Assembly (NCBI GenBank): GCA_014729615.1
Contig: WJJQ01000035.1
Location: 1-14,938, forward strand
Length of the DNA: 14,938 bases
Reading direction: 5' to 3'
Source: Candidatus Peregrinibacteria bacterium
GTDB taxonomy: Bacteria; Patescibacteriota; Gracilibacteria; UBA1369
Shown here one piece after another: positions 1-6,855 of this stretch; positions within the stretch are counted from its first letter, which is position 1; each line of letters starts with the position of its first letter. The notes under the pieces are model-generated. The model did no database searches and was not told where the DNA came from. It worked only from the letters and a program-made list of their open reading frames with translations. The position numbers and the translations under genes are program-made.

Positions 1-2167
1 CAATAATTCCAAGTTCATGTGGATCCCCGGAAGATTTATAAATATTATTGTTAATATAAACATTTCCATCTACAACAATAATTGTTTGTTCACCATCAAG
101 ATTTCCCAGTGAACCGTTTATATACACATCCCTTCCCTCTGTATAATAAACTCTCGGTCGCCCCGCTGTATCGGGTTGAAGAGTCTCCAGCGATCCTGCA
201 GGTGTAAATGTGAAACCGTTAGAAAAATTATACCCCGTAATTTTTATATCATTCGAAGGAGGAATATAATTCACCCCCGCGATAATTTTGGAAACATTGT
301 TCCAGATCTGATTTCTAAGCAAGTTCGTACTAATATCACCCAGTGACCGAACCTCTTTTCCTGTCTGCGGATTCGTTACTCCGCTTGAATACACATTCCC
401 TCTAAATTCAGCAACGGGATTCACAACCAATGTACCTTTTACACGGGGAAGTTTGTTAGAATAGTATTGCACATTTTTGCCATCAAGCAAGTAACTGACA
501 GTTGTATAAGCATAGGCATCTTGACTGAAGGCTCCACATGCACCAGTTGCATTAGTACATGTAACACCCACAAGCAAATCACTTAAAGATGATAAATTAA
601 TATTGCTCGAAGGATCATTGATATCAAAACCATCGTCAGCTTGATCATAAACAAATTTCCATTCAGAAGGACCTGTCCCCGCATCTAAATCCAAAAACCC
701 ACGATATTTTTTCCCCGTACATAAAGGACATTGATCCAACCAATCCACCAAAATAGTATCGGCTACATTATTTCTTAAACTTAGAAAATCAAAGTTCATG
801 GAAGAATCAAATTGAGTCACCTCCATCGCAGGTCTAAATTCAATATTTTGTCCGTCATAACTCGTTGGTTGAGAAATCGCGCCACAAGTTCCCGCTCCTC
901 CTACAATACATAGAGAAATAGGCGCAAATTCTATTGAAATATCCAGGTTATCAAAAGTTAATTCATTTGTCGGTACAGGATAATTTGGAGCATTCCCATC
1001 TTCCGGTATTATGAAATTTTCATATAAAAAGCCAATAAATCCGCCTCCCGCATCAAGACCATTCATATTACTGGTTGGAGCAACAGATGGAAATGTTGTC
1101 GTGAATTCTCCAGTTGATGCGTCATAATTAGCTGATGTGGTATTTATAGTAATAGGTTCTACTATAGCATTAAAATTTGAATCTTTTACGGCATCAGTCT
1201 GAATCTTATCTACAGTATCGGTCCAGTTTAAATCCACACTTATATCAAAATTTGCAATTTGAGCCGGACTTAGAGGCGACCCCGTTATAGAATCTGTTAT
1301 TCTAAGCACCACGGTATATTCATCACTACCATTAGCATAAGGAGCCTCCAACTTGTTGGCTGAAGCCGCAAGCGCATCCGTACTACCAAAACGGATTTCA
1401 AAATCCCAATCAATCGCCACACCAATCAATTCAAACCAGGGGAAAAGTGCATTCTCAAAATTAAAAAAACCAACACTGTCACTCCAGGCATAAACATCGG
1501 TATCCAAATTAGCTCCACAAGTTGGATCCGGCTGCCAATTACCATAAACTAGTCCTATACAATTCGAATCTTGCCACTCGGGCCAAACACGGTGGTTGGC
1601 CGTACTGCACGATCCTGTATCATTACAATTAAAACTTATATAACCGGCGACATCATTCCATGCATAACCTGAAAGCTCCGCCATCTCTAAAGGAGCCGTA
1701 TTATTTATACCCTCCATAGTTACAGCATGATCAAAATTGCCACAGGGTACTCCCAAATTAGTTCTTGGTGTAGCGGCATTACTATCTTCATCGCCACAAG
1801 AAAAACTGACAAATCCCAAATTGTCGTCCCAGGCCCATCCCTTTACATTAAAAGGTCCCTGGCCATCATCATTTGGATCCACAACACAAGCCCGGTATTG
1901 CTGATTGGGTGCCAAAGGCGGGTCAAAATGGACCACACCTGAATTCGGCACACCCGTTGTGCCCGTCGCGTCAAAAGTTGCGGCTCCGGTTACAAAATGT
2001 TTCGTTCCCGTTTGGCCAATATCGTAGCAGGGTTGACCTGATTCAGGATCAATAACATTCTCTGTCGCTAGAGCACCGGCTGTCGCGGTTGAAAAAAGGC
2101 TCAATAGCAAAAGTGAAAGAAGCAAAAACAATGGCTTTGCAAAATTGAATATTCGCACTTTTGACAT
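1..2167 (-). CDS. Secreted cell-surface protein, 3' end beyond window (partial)
   Basis: An open frame runs uninterrupted from an ATG at 2167 to the left edge, giving at least 722 residues with no stop. The N-terminus is a classical Sec signal peptide: basic start (MSKVR), a Leu-rich core at about residues 12-26, and an A-x-A-like site near residue 30 (STATA/GA). Three short related motifs follow: GWAWDDNLGFVSF (about 110-122), GYAWNDVAGYISF (167-179) and VYAWSDSVGFFNF (225-237). The first two end in Cys. At least 14 cysteines are present, including a CPLC pair at 480-483, so disulfides or metal binding are possible. Residues about 670-722 (TIIVVDGNVYINNNIY region) look like a short beta-strand repeat of the type seen in large CPR exported proteins. 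No enzyme motif was recognised. The likely role is cell envelope or surface display, since a signal peptide is present and no membrane anchor is seen in the visible part. The gene has its own promoter and is separated from topA by a hairpin. Confidence 0.85.
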   Translation of the reverse strand, partial: MSKVRIFNFAKPLFLLLSLLLLSLFSTATAGALATENVIDPESGQPCYDIGQTGTKHFVTGAATFDATGTTGVPNSGVVHFDPPLAPNQQYRACVVDPNDDGQGPFNVKGWAWDDNLGFVSFSCGDEDSNAATPRTNLGVPCGNFDHAVTMEGINNTAPLEMAELSGYAWNDVAGYISFNCNDTGSCSTANHRVWPEWQDSNCIGLVYGNWQPDPTCGANLDTDVYAWSDSVGFFNFENALFPWFELIGVAIDWDFEIRFGSTDALAASANKLEAPYANGSDEYTVVLRITDSITGSPLSPAQIANFDISVDLNWTDTVDKIQTDAVKDSNFNAIVEPITINTTSANYDASTGEFTTTFPSVAPTSNMNGLDAGGGFIGFLYENFIIPEDGNAPNYPVPTNELTFDNLDISIEFAPISLCIVGGAGTCGAISQPTSYDGQNIEFRPAMEVTQFDSSMNFDFLSLRNNVADTILVDWLDQCPLCTGKKYRGFLDLDAGTGPSEWKFVYDQADDGFDINDPSSNINLSSLSDLLVGVTCTNATGACGAFSQDAYAYTTVSYLLDGKNVQYYSNKLPRVKGTLVVNPVAEFRGNVYSSGVTNPQTGKEVRSLGDISTNLLRNQIWNNVSKIIAGVNYIPPSNDIKITGYNFSNGFTFTPAGSLETLQPDTAGRPRVYYTEGRDVYINGSLGNLDGEQTIIVVDGNVYINNNIYKSSGDPHELGII

Positions 2168-2196
2168 TTGGGAAGGGATAATTATTATTTCAATTT

Positions 2197-2226
2197 ATTT
2201 TAACATAAATTGGCCAAAATGAACAA
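2197..2226 (-). promoter_or_regulatory. Predicted sigma70-type promoter of the surface-protein gene
   Basis: On the minus strand, TTGTTC (2226-2221) is followed after 18 bases by TAAAAT (2202-2197), with a TGT extended -10 immediately upstream of it. The expected transcription start is near 2190, which leaves a leader of only about 22 bases. The leader reads ATCCCTTCCCAA before the ATG and has no Shine-Dalgarno sequence. The promoter means the gene can be expressed independently of topA upstream. Confidence 0.5.
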
Positions 2227-2257
2227 TTGTAATGCAATATTTTTGTATTGGAGCATC

Positions 2258-2296
2258 ACTCACTCCCCTTCATACCCAGTAACAGGGGAGGTGAGT
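2258..2296 (-). terminator. Hairpin downstream of topA, possible terminator
   Basis: ACTCACTCCCCT (2258-2269) pairs with AGGGGAGGTGAGT (2284-2296). The stem is 12 bp with a single bulged G and a 14-base loop. It starts 8 bases after the topA stop on the minus strand, the usual position for a terminator. No U-run follows on the leftward transcript (GATGCTCC), so it may act as a 3'-end stabiliser or weak pause and not as a true intrinsic terminator. Confidence 0.4.
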
Positions 2297-2303
2297 TCAT
2301 AAC

Positions 2304-4643
2304 TTATTTTTTCCCGAACCTGCGGCGGCCGGGTGGGGCTTTACGCTTTTTTTCCAGCATTTCCGCCGCCTCTTCAAAAGTGATTTTAGCGGGCTCCACA
2401 CCTTTTTTAATGGAAACATTGGTCTTGCCGTCGGTAACGTATGGACCAAACCTGCCGTTTCTAACTTCAATCGCGCCTCCGCTTACCGGATCTTTACCCA
2501 GTTCGGCAATCGGCTTCATGGCTTCTTTTCGCGCCTTTAATGATTCTTTAATGACTTTTTCCGCTTCTGACATGGTCACACTGTACGGGTCCAAGTCGGC
2601 CGGCATGGAAACATTATTCTTTCCAACCTTGAAATATGGACCGTACGGTCCAATATTAACAATCACATTATCATCTTTAATTTTACCAATTACACGAGGC
2701 AACTGCAGTAAATCTATCGCTTCATCGAGCGTGATTTTTTCAAAATATTTGTCTTTAGGCAAAGACGCGCGACGCGGTTTTTCATCAGACCCCTTCGGCA
2801 TATCTTCTTCTTCACCCAATTGCACGTATGGACCGAATCGGCCGTGACGCACAACAACAACTAAACCTGTTTTCGGATCTTTCCCCAGTTTACGTTCTTT
2901 CATAACGTCGGATTTGCTTAAAGCTTTTTCTTTGGATTCGATATTTTTATGAAAAGGTTTGTAAAAATCTTCAATAACAGGTACCCATTTGCGCTTTCCT
3001 TCCGCTATTTCATCGAGAGAATCCTCCATTTCGGCGGTGAATTTATAATCCACAATGTCATCGAAATGATCCACCAAAAAATCCGTCACCAAAAAGCCCA
3101 AATCGGTCGGTTTTAACTGTCGGCCTTCTTTGTCGACATAACCTCGAGTCATAATTGTGGAAATAGTGGGAGCATAAGTCGATGGACGACCTATCCCTTC
3201 GCTTTCAAGTTTTTTTACCAAACTGGCTTCAGTATAACGAGCCGGCGGTTTGGTGAAATGCTGTGTGGGTAGCAAATCTTTCAAATCAAGATCGTCACCC
3301 TCGGCCAGCGGTGGCAAGATTTTTTCGCTATCGTCAGCCGCTTCGTCGGGATTATCAACATCTTCTTTGTAAACTTTAATGAAACCGGGAAATTCAATGG
3401 TTTGTCCGGTTGCTCTAAATGTGTACTTCAAATCTTTACCCGCTTTTGAGGGAGTAATATCAACCCCCACGGCTTTCAGCCGGGCCTCGGCCATTTGGCA
3501 GGCAATGGTTCTTTTCCATATCAATTCGTATAATCTAAACTGATCACGGTCCAAATATTGCTTTACGTTGTCGGGCTTCAATGAAAGATCAACGGGACGA
3601 ATGGCTTCATGCGCTTCTTGCGCGCCTTTTTTGCTTTTATATAAACGCGGTTTTCGAAGCACATAATCAAGTCCAAACTCGGCCTTTATCACTTTAAACG
3701 CTTGATCCAGAGCATTATCCGAAAGATTTACACTATCGGTTCTCATATATGTAATTAAACCGGTCGTACCTTTTCCATGCTTAACACCTTCATAAAGTTG
3801 CTGTGCCAACATCATTGTTTTCTTTACCGAAAAACCCAACTTGCGGGATGCTTCCTGTTGTAAAGTTGACGTTGTGAAAGGAGGAGCGGGATTCCGCTTA
3901 ACCTCTTTTTCTTCAACTGAAACCACTCTGTAATCGGCTTTATCAAGATCTTTTAAAATTGCGTTTGATTCTTTTTCATTACCGATTTTTGCCTCTTTGC
4001 CATCGATTTTACTTAATCCCGCCTGAAAATGGTCCTTGCCTTTTTTAAAATCGGCCGCGATTTTCCAATATTCAACGGCATTAAAAGCCATAATTTCACG
4101 CTCACGATCAACAATCAAACGCACGGCCACACTTTGAACACGGCCCGCCGACAATCCGTATCTTATTTTTTTCCAGATCAGCGGCGACAACTCATAACCC
4201 ACCAAACGATCGAGCACCCGGCGGGCCTGCTGAGCGTCCACCAAATCAGAATCAATTTTCCTCGGCTGTTTCAATGCGTGTTTAATCGCATCCTCGGTAA
4301 TCTCATGGAAAACAATACGCTTAACATCATGCTTTTTGTCATCAATTTTTAACGCTTTCAACAAATGCCAACCTATAGCCTCACCTTCCCGGTCTTCATC
4401 AGTCGCTATATATATGTTAGTACCCGGTTCAATATAACTCTTTAATTGAGTTATTATCTTTTTTTTATCGGGTGAAATCACATATGACGGCTCAAATTTC
4501 TTATCTATTTCAATCCCCATTTTAGATTTGGGCAAATCTCTGACATGCCCCATGCTTGCGCGAACTTTATAACCTTTACCCAAAAAATTGGAAATAGTCC
4601 TGGCTTTTGCAGGAGACTCGACGATAACTAACTTATCAGACAT
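2304..4643 (-). CDS. topA: DNA topoisomerase I (type IA), zinc-ribbon-less form
   Basis: This enzyme relaxes negative supercoils through a 5'-phosphotyrosine intermediate; the product here is 779 aa. The N-terminal TOPRIM domain shows VESPAKA with catalytic Glu9 and the acidic DEDRE triad at residues 82-86. The DNA gate includes SAGRVQSVAVRLI (165-177), and the active-site Tyr299 lies in ITYMRTDS. After the catalytic core (ending about residue 580) there are no Cys4 zinc ribbons; the only cysteine in the protein is in TIACQMAE. In their place are three TopoI C-terminal repeats: GRFGPYV (first, about 585-650), GPYGPYF (second, about 655-705) and GRFGPYV (third, about 715-765), then a very basic tail ending RRRFGKK. 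This C-terminal architecture is known in several bacterial phyla. Length and all catalytic motifs are normal. The gene is read away from HU, across a shared regulatory region. No Shine-Dalgarno precedes the ATG. Confidence 0.97.
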   Translation of the reverse strand: MSDKLVIVESPAKARTISNFLGKGYKVRASMGHVRDLPKSKMGIEIDKKFEPSYVISPDKKKIITQLKSYIEPGTNIYIATDEDREGEAIGWHLLKALKIDDKKHDVKRIVFHEITEDAIKHALKQPRKIDSDLVDAQQARRVLDRLVGYELSPLIWKKIRYGLSAGRVQSVAVRLIVDREREIMAFNAVEYWKIAADFKKGKDHFQAGLSKIDGKEAKIGNEKESNAILKDLDKADYRVVSVEEKEVKRNPAPPFTTSTLQQEASRKLGFSVKKTMMLAQQLYEGVKHGKGTTGLITYMRTDSVNLSDNALDQAFKVIKAEFGLDYVLRKPRLYKSKKGAQEAHEAIRPVDLSLKPDNVKQYLDRDQFRLYELIWKRTIACQMAEARLKAVGVDITPSKAGKDLKYTFRATGQTIEFPGFIKVYKEDVDNPDEAADDSEKILPPLAEGDDLDLKDLLPTQHFTKPPARYTEASLVKKLESEGIGRPSTYAPTISTIMTRGYVDKEGRQLKPTDLGFLVTDFLVDHFDDIVDYKFTAEMEDSLDEIAEGKRKWVPVIEDFYKPFHKNIESKEKALSKSDVMKERKLGKDPKTGLVVVVRHGRFGPYVQLGEEEDMPKGSDEKPRRASLPKDKYFEKITLDEAIDLLQLPRVIGKIKDDNVIVNIGPYGPYFKVGKNNVSMPADLDPYSVTMSEAEKVIKESLKARKEAMKPIAELGKDPVSGGAIEVRNGRFGPYVTDGKTNVSIKKGVEPAKITFEEAAEMLEKKRKAPPGRRRFGKK

Positions 4644-4667
4644 GAAAAACGGTTAATTTACACTTCC

Positions 4668-4700
4668 TATATAAGTAGTCGACATGACCAAAAATGTCAA
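4668..4700 (-). promoter_or_regulatory. Possible topA promoter (unusual spacing)
   Basis: On the minus strand a perfect TTGACA (4700-4695) lies about 50 bases upstream of the topA ATG. The clearest A/T box is TATATA (4673-4668), 21 bases away, longer than the usual 16-18. At a standard 17-base spacing the hexamer is TACTTA, a poor -10. Either the -10 is weak, so that the promoter is sensitive to supercoiling as known for topA in other bacteria, or spacing is atypical here. The leader would be about 15-25 bases. Confidence 0.35.
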
Positions 4701-4722
4701 ATCGGGCCAAAAACGGCTTAAA

Positions 4723-4748
4723 AAAGGGTTTGACAAGGCAAACCCTTT
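4723..4748. repeat. Perfect 10-bp inverted repeat over a -35-like box
   Basis: AAAGGGTTTG (4723-4732) and CAAACCCTTT (4739-4748) are exact reverse complements around a 6-base centre, ACAAGG. The right-facing TTGACA (4730-4735) sits across the left arm and centre, so this could be a repressor operator. Read on the minus strand the hairpin is followed by T residues (six T in total at 4725-4720, some paired), so it could also act as a leftward terminator insulating topA from antisense transcription. Confidence 0.5.
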
Positions 4749-4899
4749 GATTTCCTTATATATAAGCCAAAAAATACAAAAAAATTGTTCAATTTAACTA
4801 CAAAACCCTAACAAATGGCGCACATAAGCCATAAAAACAAGTTGACGCATTCAAAAAAATGTCAAAAAACGCCCTTTTTGTTTTACCCTTCAAAAGAAC

Positions 4900-4927
4900 T
4901 TGCAATCCCCCGTACCAATTCTATAAT
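4900..4927 (+). promoter_or_regulatory. Strong sigma70-type promoter of the HU gene
   Basis: TTGCAA (4900-4905), a 16-base spacer and a consensus TATAAT (4922-4927) place transcription start near 4934. That is downstream of every candidate start codon of the longer open frame but upstream of the ATG at 4968, so it decides the HU start. The leader is about 34 bases and lacks a Shine-Dalgarno sequence. Confidence 0.65.
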
Positions 4928-4967
4928 GCAAGCGGTCAATGACCTTTATTCTTTAATCATATTTACT

Positions 4968-5243
4968 ATGACTAAACAAGATCTAGTAAACTACGCTGCA
5001 CAAAAAGCCGGTGTTACTAAAAAAGACGCTGGTGCAGTTCTAGATTCTATCATCGAGGCTATCACAAAGAGCCTTAAAAAAGGTGATAACGTAACAGTTA
5101 CAGGATTTGGAACATTCCGTGTTTCAAAGAGAGCTGCTCGAACTGGTGTTAATCCAAGAAACCCAGGTCAAAAAATCAAGATCCCCGCTATGAAGCTTCC
5201 TGCTTTCAAAGCTGGTAAATCTTTAAAAGATGCAGTTAGATAA
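4968..5243 (+). CDS. hup: HU-family nucleoid DNA-binding protein
   Basis: This is a 91-residue small basic histone-like protein that bends DNA and compacts the nucleoid as a dimer. MTKQDLVNYAAQKAGVTKK gives the N-terminal helical body. GFGTFRVSKRAARTG (about 46-60) leads into the flexible beta-arm, with RNP at 64-66 forming the tip whose proline intercalates into DNA. KLPAFKAGKSLKDAV closes the fold. Length matches the family (about 90 aa). The open frame continues upstream to 4815, but the consensus promoter at 4900-4927 and HU homology both point to the start at 4968. Codons end in T more often than in the neighbouring genes (GCT, GGT, GTT), consistent with a highly expressed gene. It is monocistronic, ending at a strong terminator 8 bases past the stop. 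Confidence 0.96.
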   Translation: MTKQDLVNYAAQKAGVTKKDAGAVLDSIIEAITKSLKKGDNVTVTGFGTFRVSKRAARTGVNPRNPGQKIKIPAMKLPAFKAGKSLKDAVR

Positions 5244-5250
5244 TTATCAA

Positions 5251-5286
5251 AAAAAACCGCTTGGCCGCGCGCCAAGCGGTTTTTTT
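5251..5286. terminator. Strong bidirectional intrinsic terminator (HU / RSH operon)
   Basis: The stem is ACCGCTTGGC (5256-5265) with GCCAAGCGGT (5271-5280) around a CGCGC loop. It is flanked by an A-run on the left (5251-5256) and a T-run on the right (5280-5286). Rightward it ends HU mRNA with a classic U-tract. The A-run gives an equivalent U-tract leftward, so it can also end the RSH operon, whose last stop codon is about 110 bases to the right. Confidence 0.9.
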
Positions 5287-5322
5287 GTACCCCATTCTTC
5301 GACAAAATTTTGAAATCATTGC

Positions 5323-5331
5323 ATTATAACA
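5323..5331 (-). promoter_or_regulatory. Orphan extended -10 promoter candidate, leftward
   Basis: On the minus strand TGTTATAAT forms a consensus TATAAT (5328-5323) with an extended TG element. No good -35 box lies at normal spacing. A transcript would start near 5316 and meet the 5251-5286 terminator after about 65 bases, with no coding sequence between. It lies between the RSH operon end and the terminator, in A+T-rich DNA where chance matches are expected. Confidence 0.2.
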
Positions 5332-5395
5332 ATCAATTACAATAAACCATTTTCAAAACACTGGCACCATTTCTATAAAATTTACATAAACTGTG

Positions 5396-6835
5396 CTAGT
5401 GGCTCGCACCCCCCACCCCCGACGACAATTGCCTCACAAGCTCTCTGCCAAAACGACCTTCGCAATAATCCTTCCAATTGCGCTTTAAAACTTTTTGCCG
5501 ACTGAAACTGACTTCCAACGTGTCACCATCGTTCAACAACGTTCCCATTGATTGTTTTCTGCCATTTACCCGCACTTCTTTCAGACGGTTGACTTTCGCC
5601 CCGTGAATGGTGCACACAAAATCAAGTGCCGTTGAAGGTTTAGGCACGTAATGAATGTTGTTATTGTTGTCAAAAACCAACATATGGTCACCAATGTACT
5701 GTTGCTGCATAACAACATCCAATTTGTCGACTGATTCTATTCCCTGCTTCATAACCGACAAATTTCTAAGCAAATTAACGCGCGCGCCCGGTCTGGTTAA
5801 AGAATAATTAACCTTTTTATAATTACCATGAGCCGCCACTCCAAACTCGCATGTACTATGCATTTCATGCGTGCGTATTTGCACCTCCATTGAACGATCA
5901 GTCACTCCCGACAATGGATGAACAACCGTATGCAACGATTGATAACCGTTTTCTTTGGGCATTCCAATATAGTCATGCATTAAGCCGAAAACGGGATTCA
6001 TATATTTATGCACAACCCACAGAGCTTTATAACAATCCTCTTCTTTATCAACCAGAATCCGAATCGCCAAACGGTCATAAAGTTCACCGAAATTCAAATT
6101 TTTAATCAACATTTTTCGATAAGCGGAATAAACACCTTTAATACGGGAACTGATTTTCACCTTCAAACCGTGCTCACCCAGTTTTCTGTGCAAAAACTCA
6201 CTCGCGTAAATCAAACACGCTTCATCCATTTTTTTCACTCGATCCATTTGATACTGAATAGAATTCGCGGATTCAGGGTAAAGCCATTTGAAACAGGTAT
6301 CTTCCATTTCACGCCGCCAAATGTTCATATTCAATTTACCTACAATGGCCGAATACATATGCAATGTTTCTCCGGCTAAATTTCTGGCCATTCTTTCCGA
6401 AAACCTTTCCAAATTACGTACATCATTCATGCGATGTGCCATACGCATAATAACCAGACGCGGATCCCGGATAATCGTATTCACGACATGGTCCAGATCA
6501 TCCGTCTTTTTGTCTATATGCAAGCGTCGAAGTCCGTACATGCCCTGAATCAAACTTTTATCATCGGCGCTTAAACCCAGTTCATTCACAAGTTTTTTAC
6601 CTTGCGGATGCACGTATAAATCATGGATCAGACCAACGCGAAGCAGTTTGGGATCGTTTGAAACTTCTTTCAAAGTACCGGCAACCTCCATTCCGTGTTG
6701 AAAATAACTTTCGCCACTTCTTCGCGGGATGTTCGACAAGTACTTAAATGAAAAATCAGCGGCCTTTTTTATATTTTCAGCGTCACCTTCTTTCAGGTTT
6801 TCGACAATATCCTTTATCGAATATTTTTTTGTCAT
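5396..6835 (-). CDS. rel: RelA/SpoT-type protein A, hydrolase-degenerate, HD-SYN-TGS only
   Basis: This RSH-family protein has 479 aa and a likely (p)ppGpp synthetase role. The pseudo-HD domain spans about 40-190: His47 and His71-Asp72 remain, but the following ED pair is replaced (HDLYVH), and the conserved ADR motif reads AHR (133-135). Hydrolase activity is therefore unlikely. The synthetase domain (about 225-340) looks intact: RIKGVYSAYRKM (231-242), ELYDRLAIRI with Asp254, NGYQSLH with Tyr298, and MEVQIRT with Glu317. The RxKD/EXDD position reads LMHD (285-288). A TGS domain (about 383-446) follows, and the protein ends soon after, without the helical, zinc-finger or ACT domains of full-length (about 700-780 aa) Rel. 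The ATG at 6835 is chosen because it has an AAAGGA ribosome site 6 bases upstream; a GTG at 6853 is the only longer option. It is the second gene of an operon, 20 bases after its paralogue. Confidence 0.88.
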   Translation of the reverse strand: MTKKYSIKDIVENLKEGDAENIKKAADFSFKYLSNIPRRSGESYFQHGMEVAGTLKEVSNDPKLLRVGLIHDLYVHPQGKKLVNELGLSADDKSLIQGMYGLRRLHIDKKTDDLDHVVNTIIRDPRLVIMRMAHRMNDVRNLERFSERMARNLAGETLHMYSAIVGKLNMNIWRREMEDTCFKWLYPESANSIQYQMDRVKKMDEACLIYASEFLHRKLGEHGLKVKISSRIKGVYSAYRKMLIKNLNFGELYDRLAIRILVDKEEDCYKALWVVHKYMNPVFGLMHDYIGMPKENGYQSLHTVVHPLSGVTDRSMEVQIRTHEMHSTCEFGVAAHGNYKKVNYSLTRPGARVNLLRNLSVMKQGIESVDKLDVVMQQQYIGDHMLVFDNNNNIHYVPKPSTALDFVCTIHGAKVNRLKEVRVNGRKQSMGTLLNDGDTLEVSFSRQKVLKRNWKDYCEGRFGRELVRQLSSGVGGASH

Positions 6836-6840
6836 GCAAA

Positions 6841-6848
6841 TTCCTTTT
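6841..6848 (-). promoter_or_regulatory. Shine-Dalgarno site of RSH protein A
   Basis: AAAAGGAA on the minus strand lies 6 bases before the ATG at 6835. It fixes that start over the in-frame GTG at 6853. It is the only convincing Shine-Dalgarno sequence at any gene start in the window. Confidence 0.7.
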
Positions 6849-6855
6849 AACACTT

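Larger units (their letters stand above)
4644..4967. other. Divergent topA/HU regulatory region without a gene
   Basis: This 324-bp stretch separates the divergent starts of topA and HU. It holds the topA promoter candidate (4668-4700), a perfect inverted repeat (4723-4748), a rightward TTGACA at 4730-4735 with TATATA 21 bases on at 4757-4762, and the strong HU promoter (4900-4927). An in-frame extension of the HU reading frame back to 4815 is open but Lys/His/Pro-rich and unlike any HU N-terminus, so I treat it as non-coding. No RNA gene was recognised in it. Confidence 0.6.

Noticed and set aside
2248..2847. 199-codon plus-strand open frame opposite topA
   Set aside because: It lies entirely antisense to the conserved topA C-terminus or its downstream hairpin, with no recognisable protein features.
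4842..4870. TTGACG at 4842-4847 as a -35 box
   Set aside because: There is no -10-like hexamer at 16-18 bases; the DNA there is a run of A residues.
4815..4967. 51-codon in-frame N-terminal extension of HU
   Set aside because: It carries no HU-like sequence, and the consensus promoter at 4900-4927 starts transcription downstream of its start codon.
6836..6853. GTG start at 6853 for the second RSH gene
   Set aside because: It begins 2 bases after the upstream stop codon and includes the ribosome site AAAAGGAA as coding sequence; the ATG at 6835 has this site at ideal spacing.
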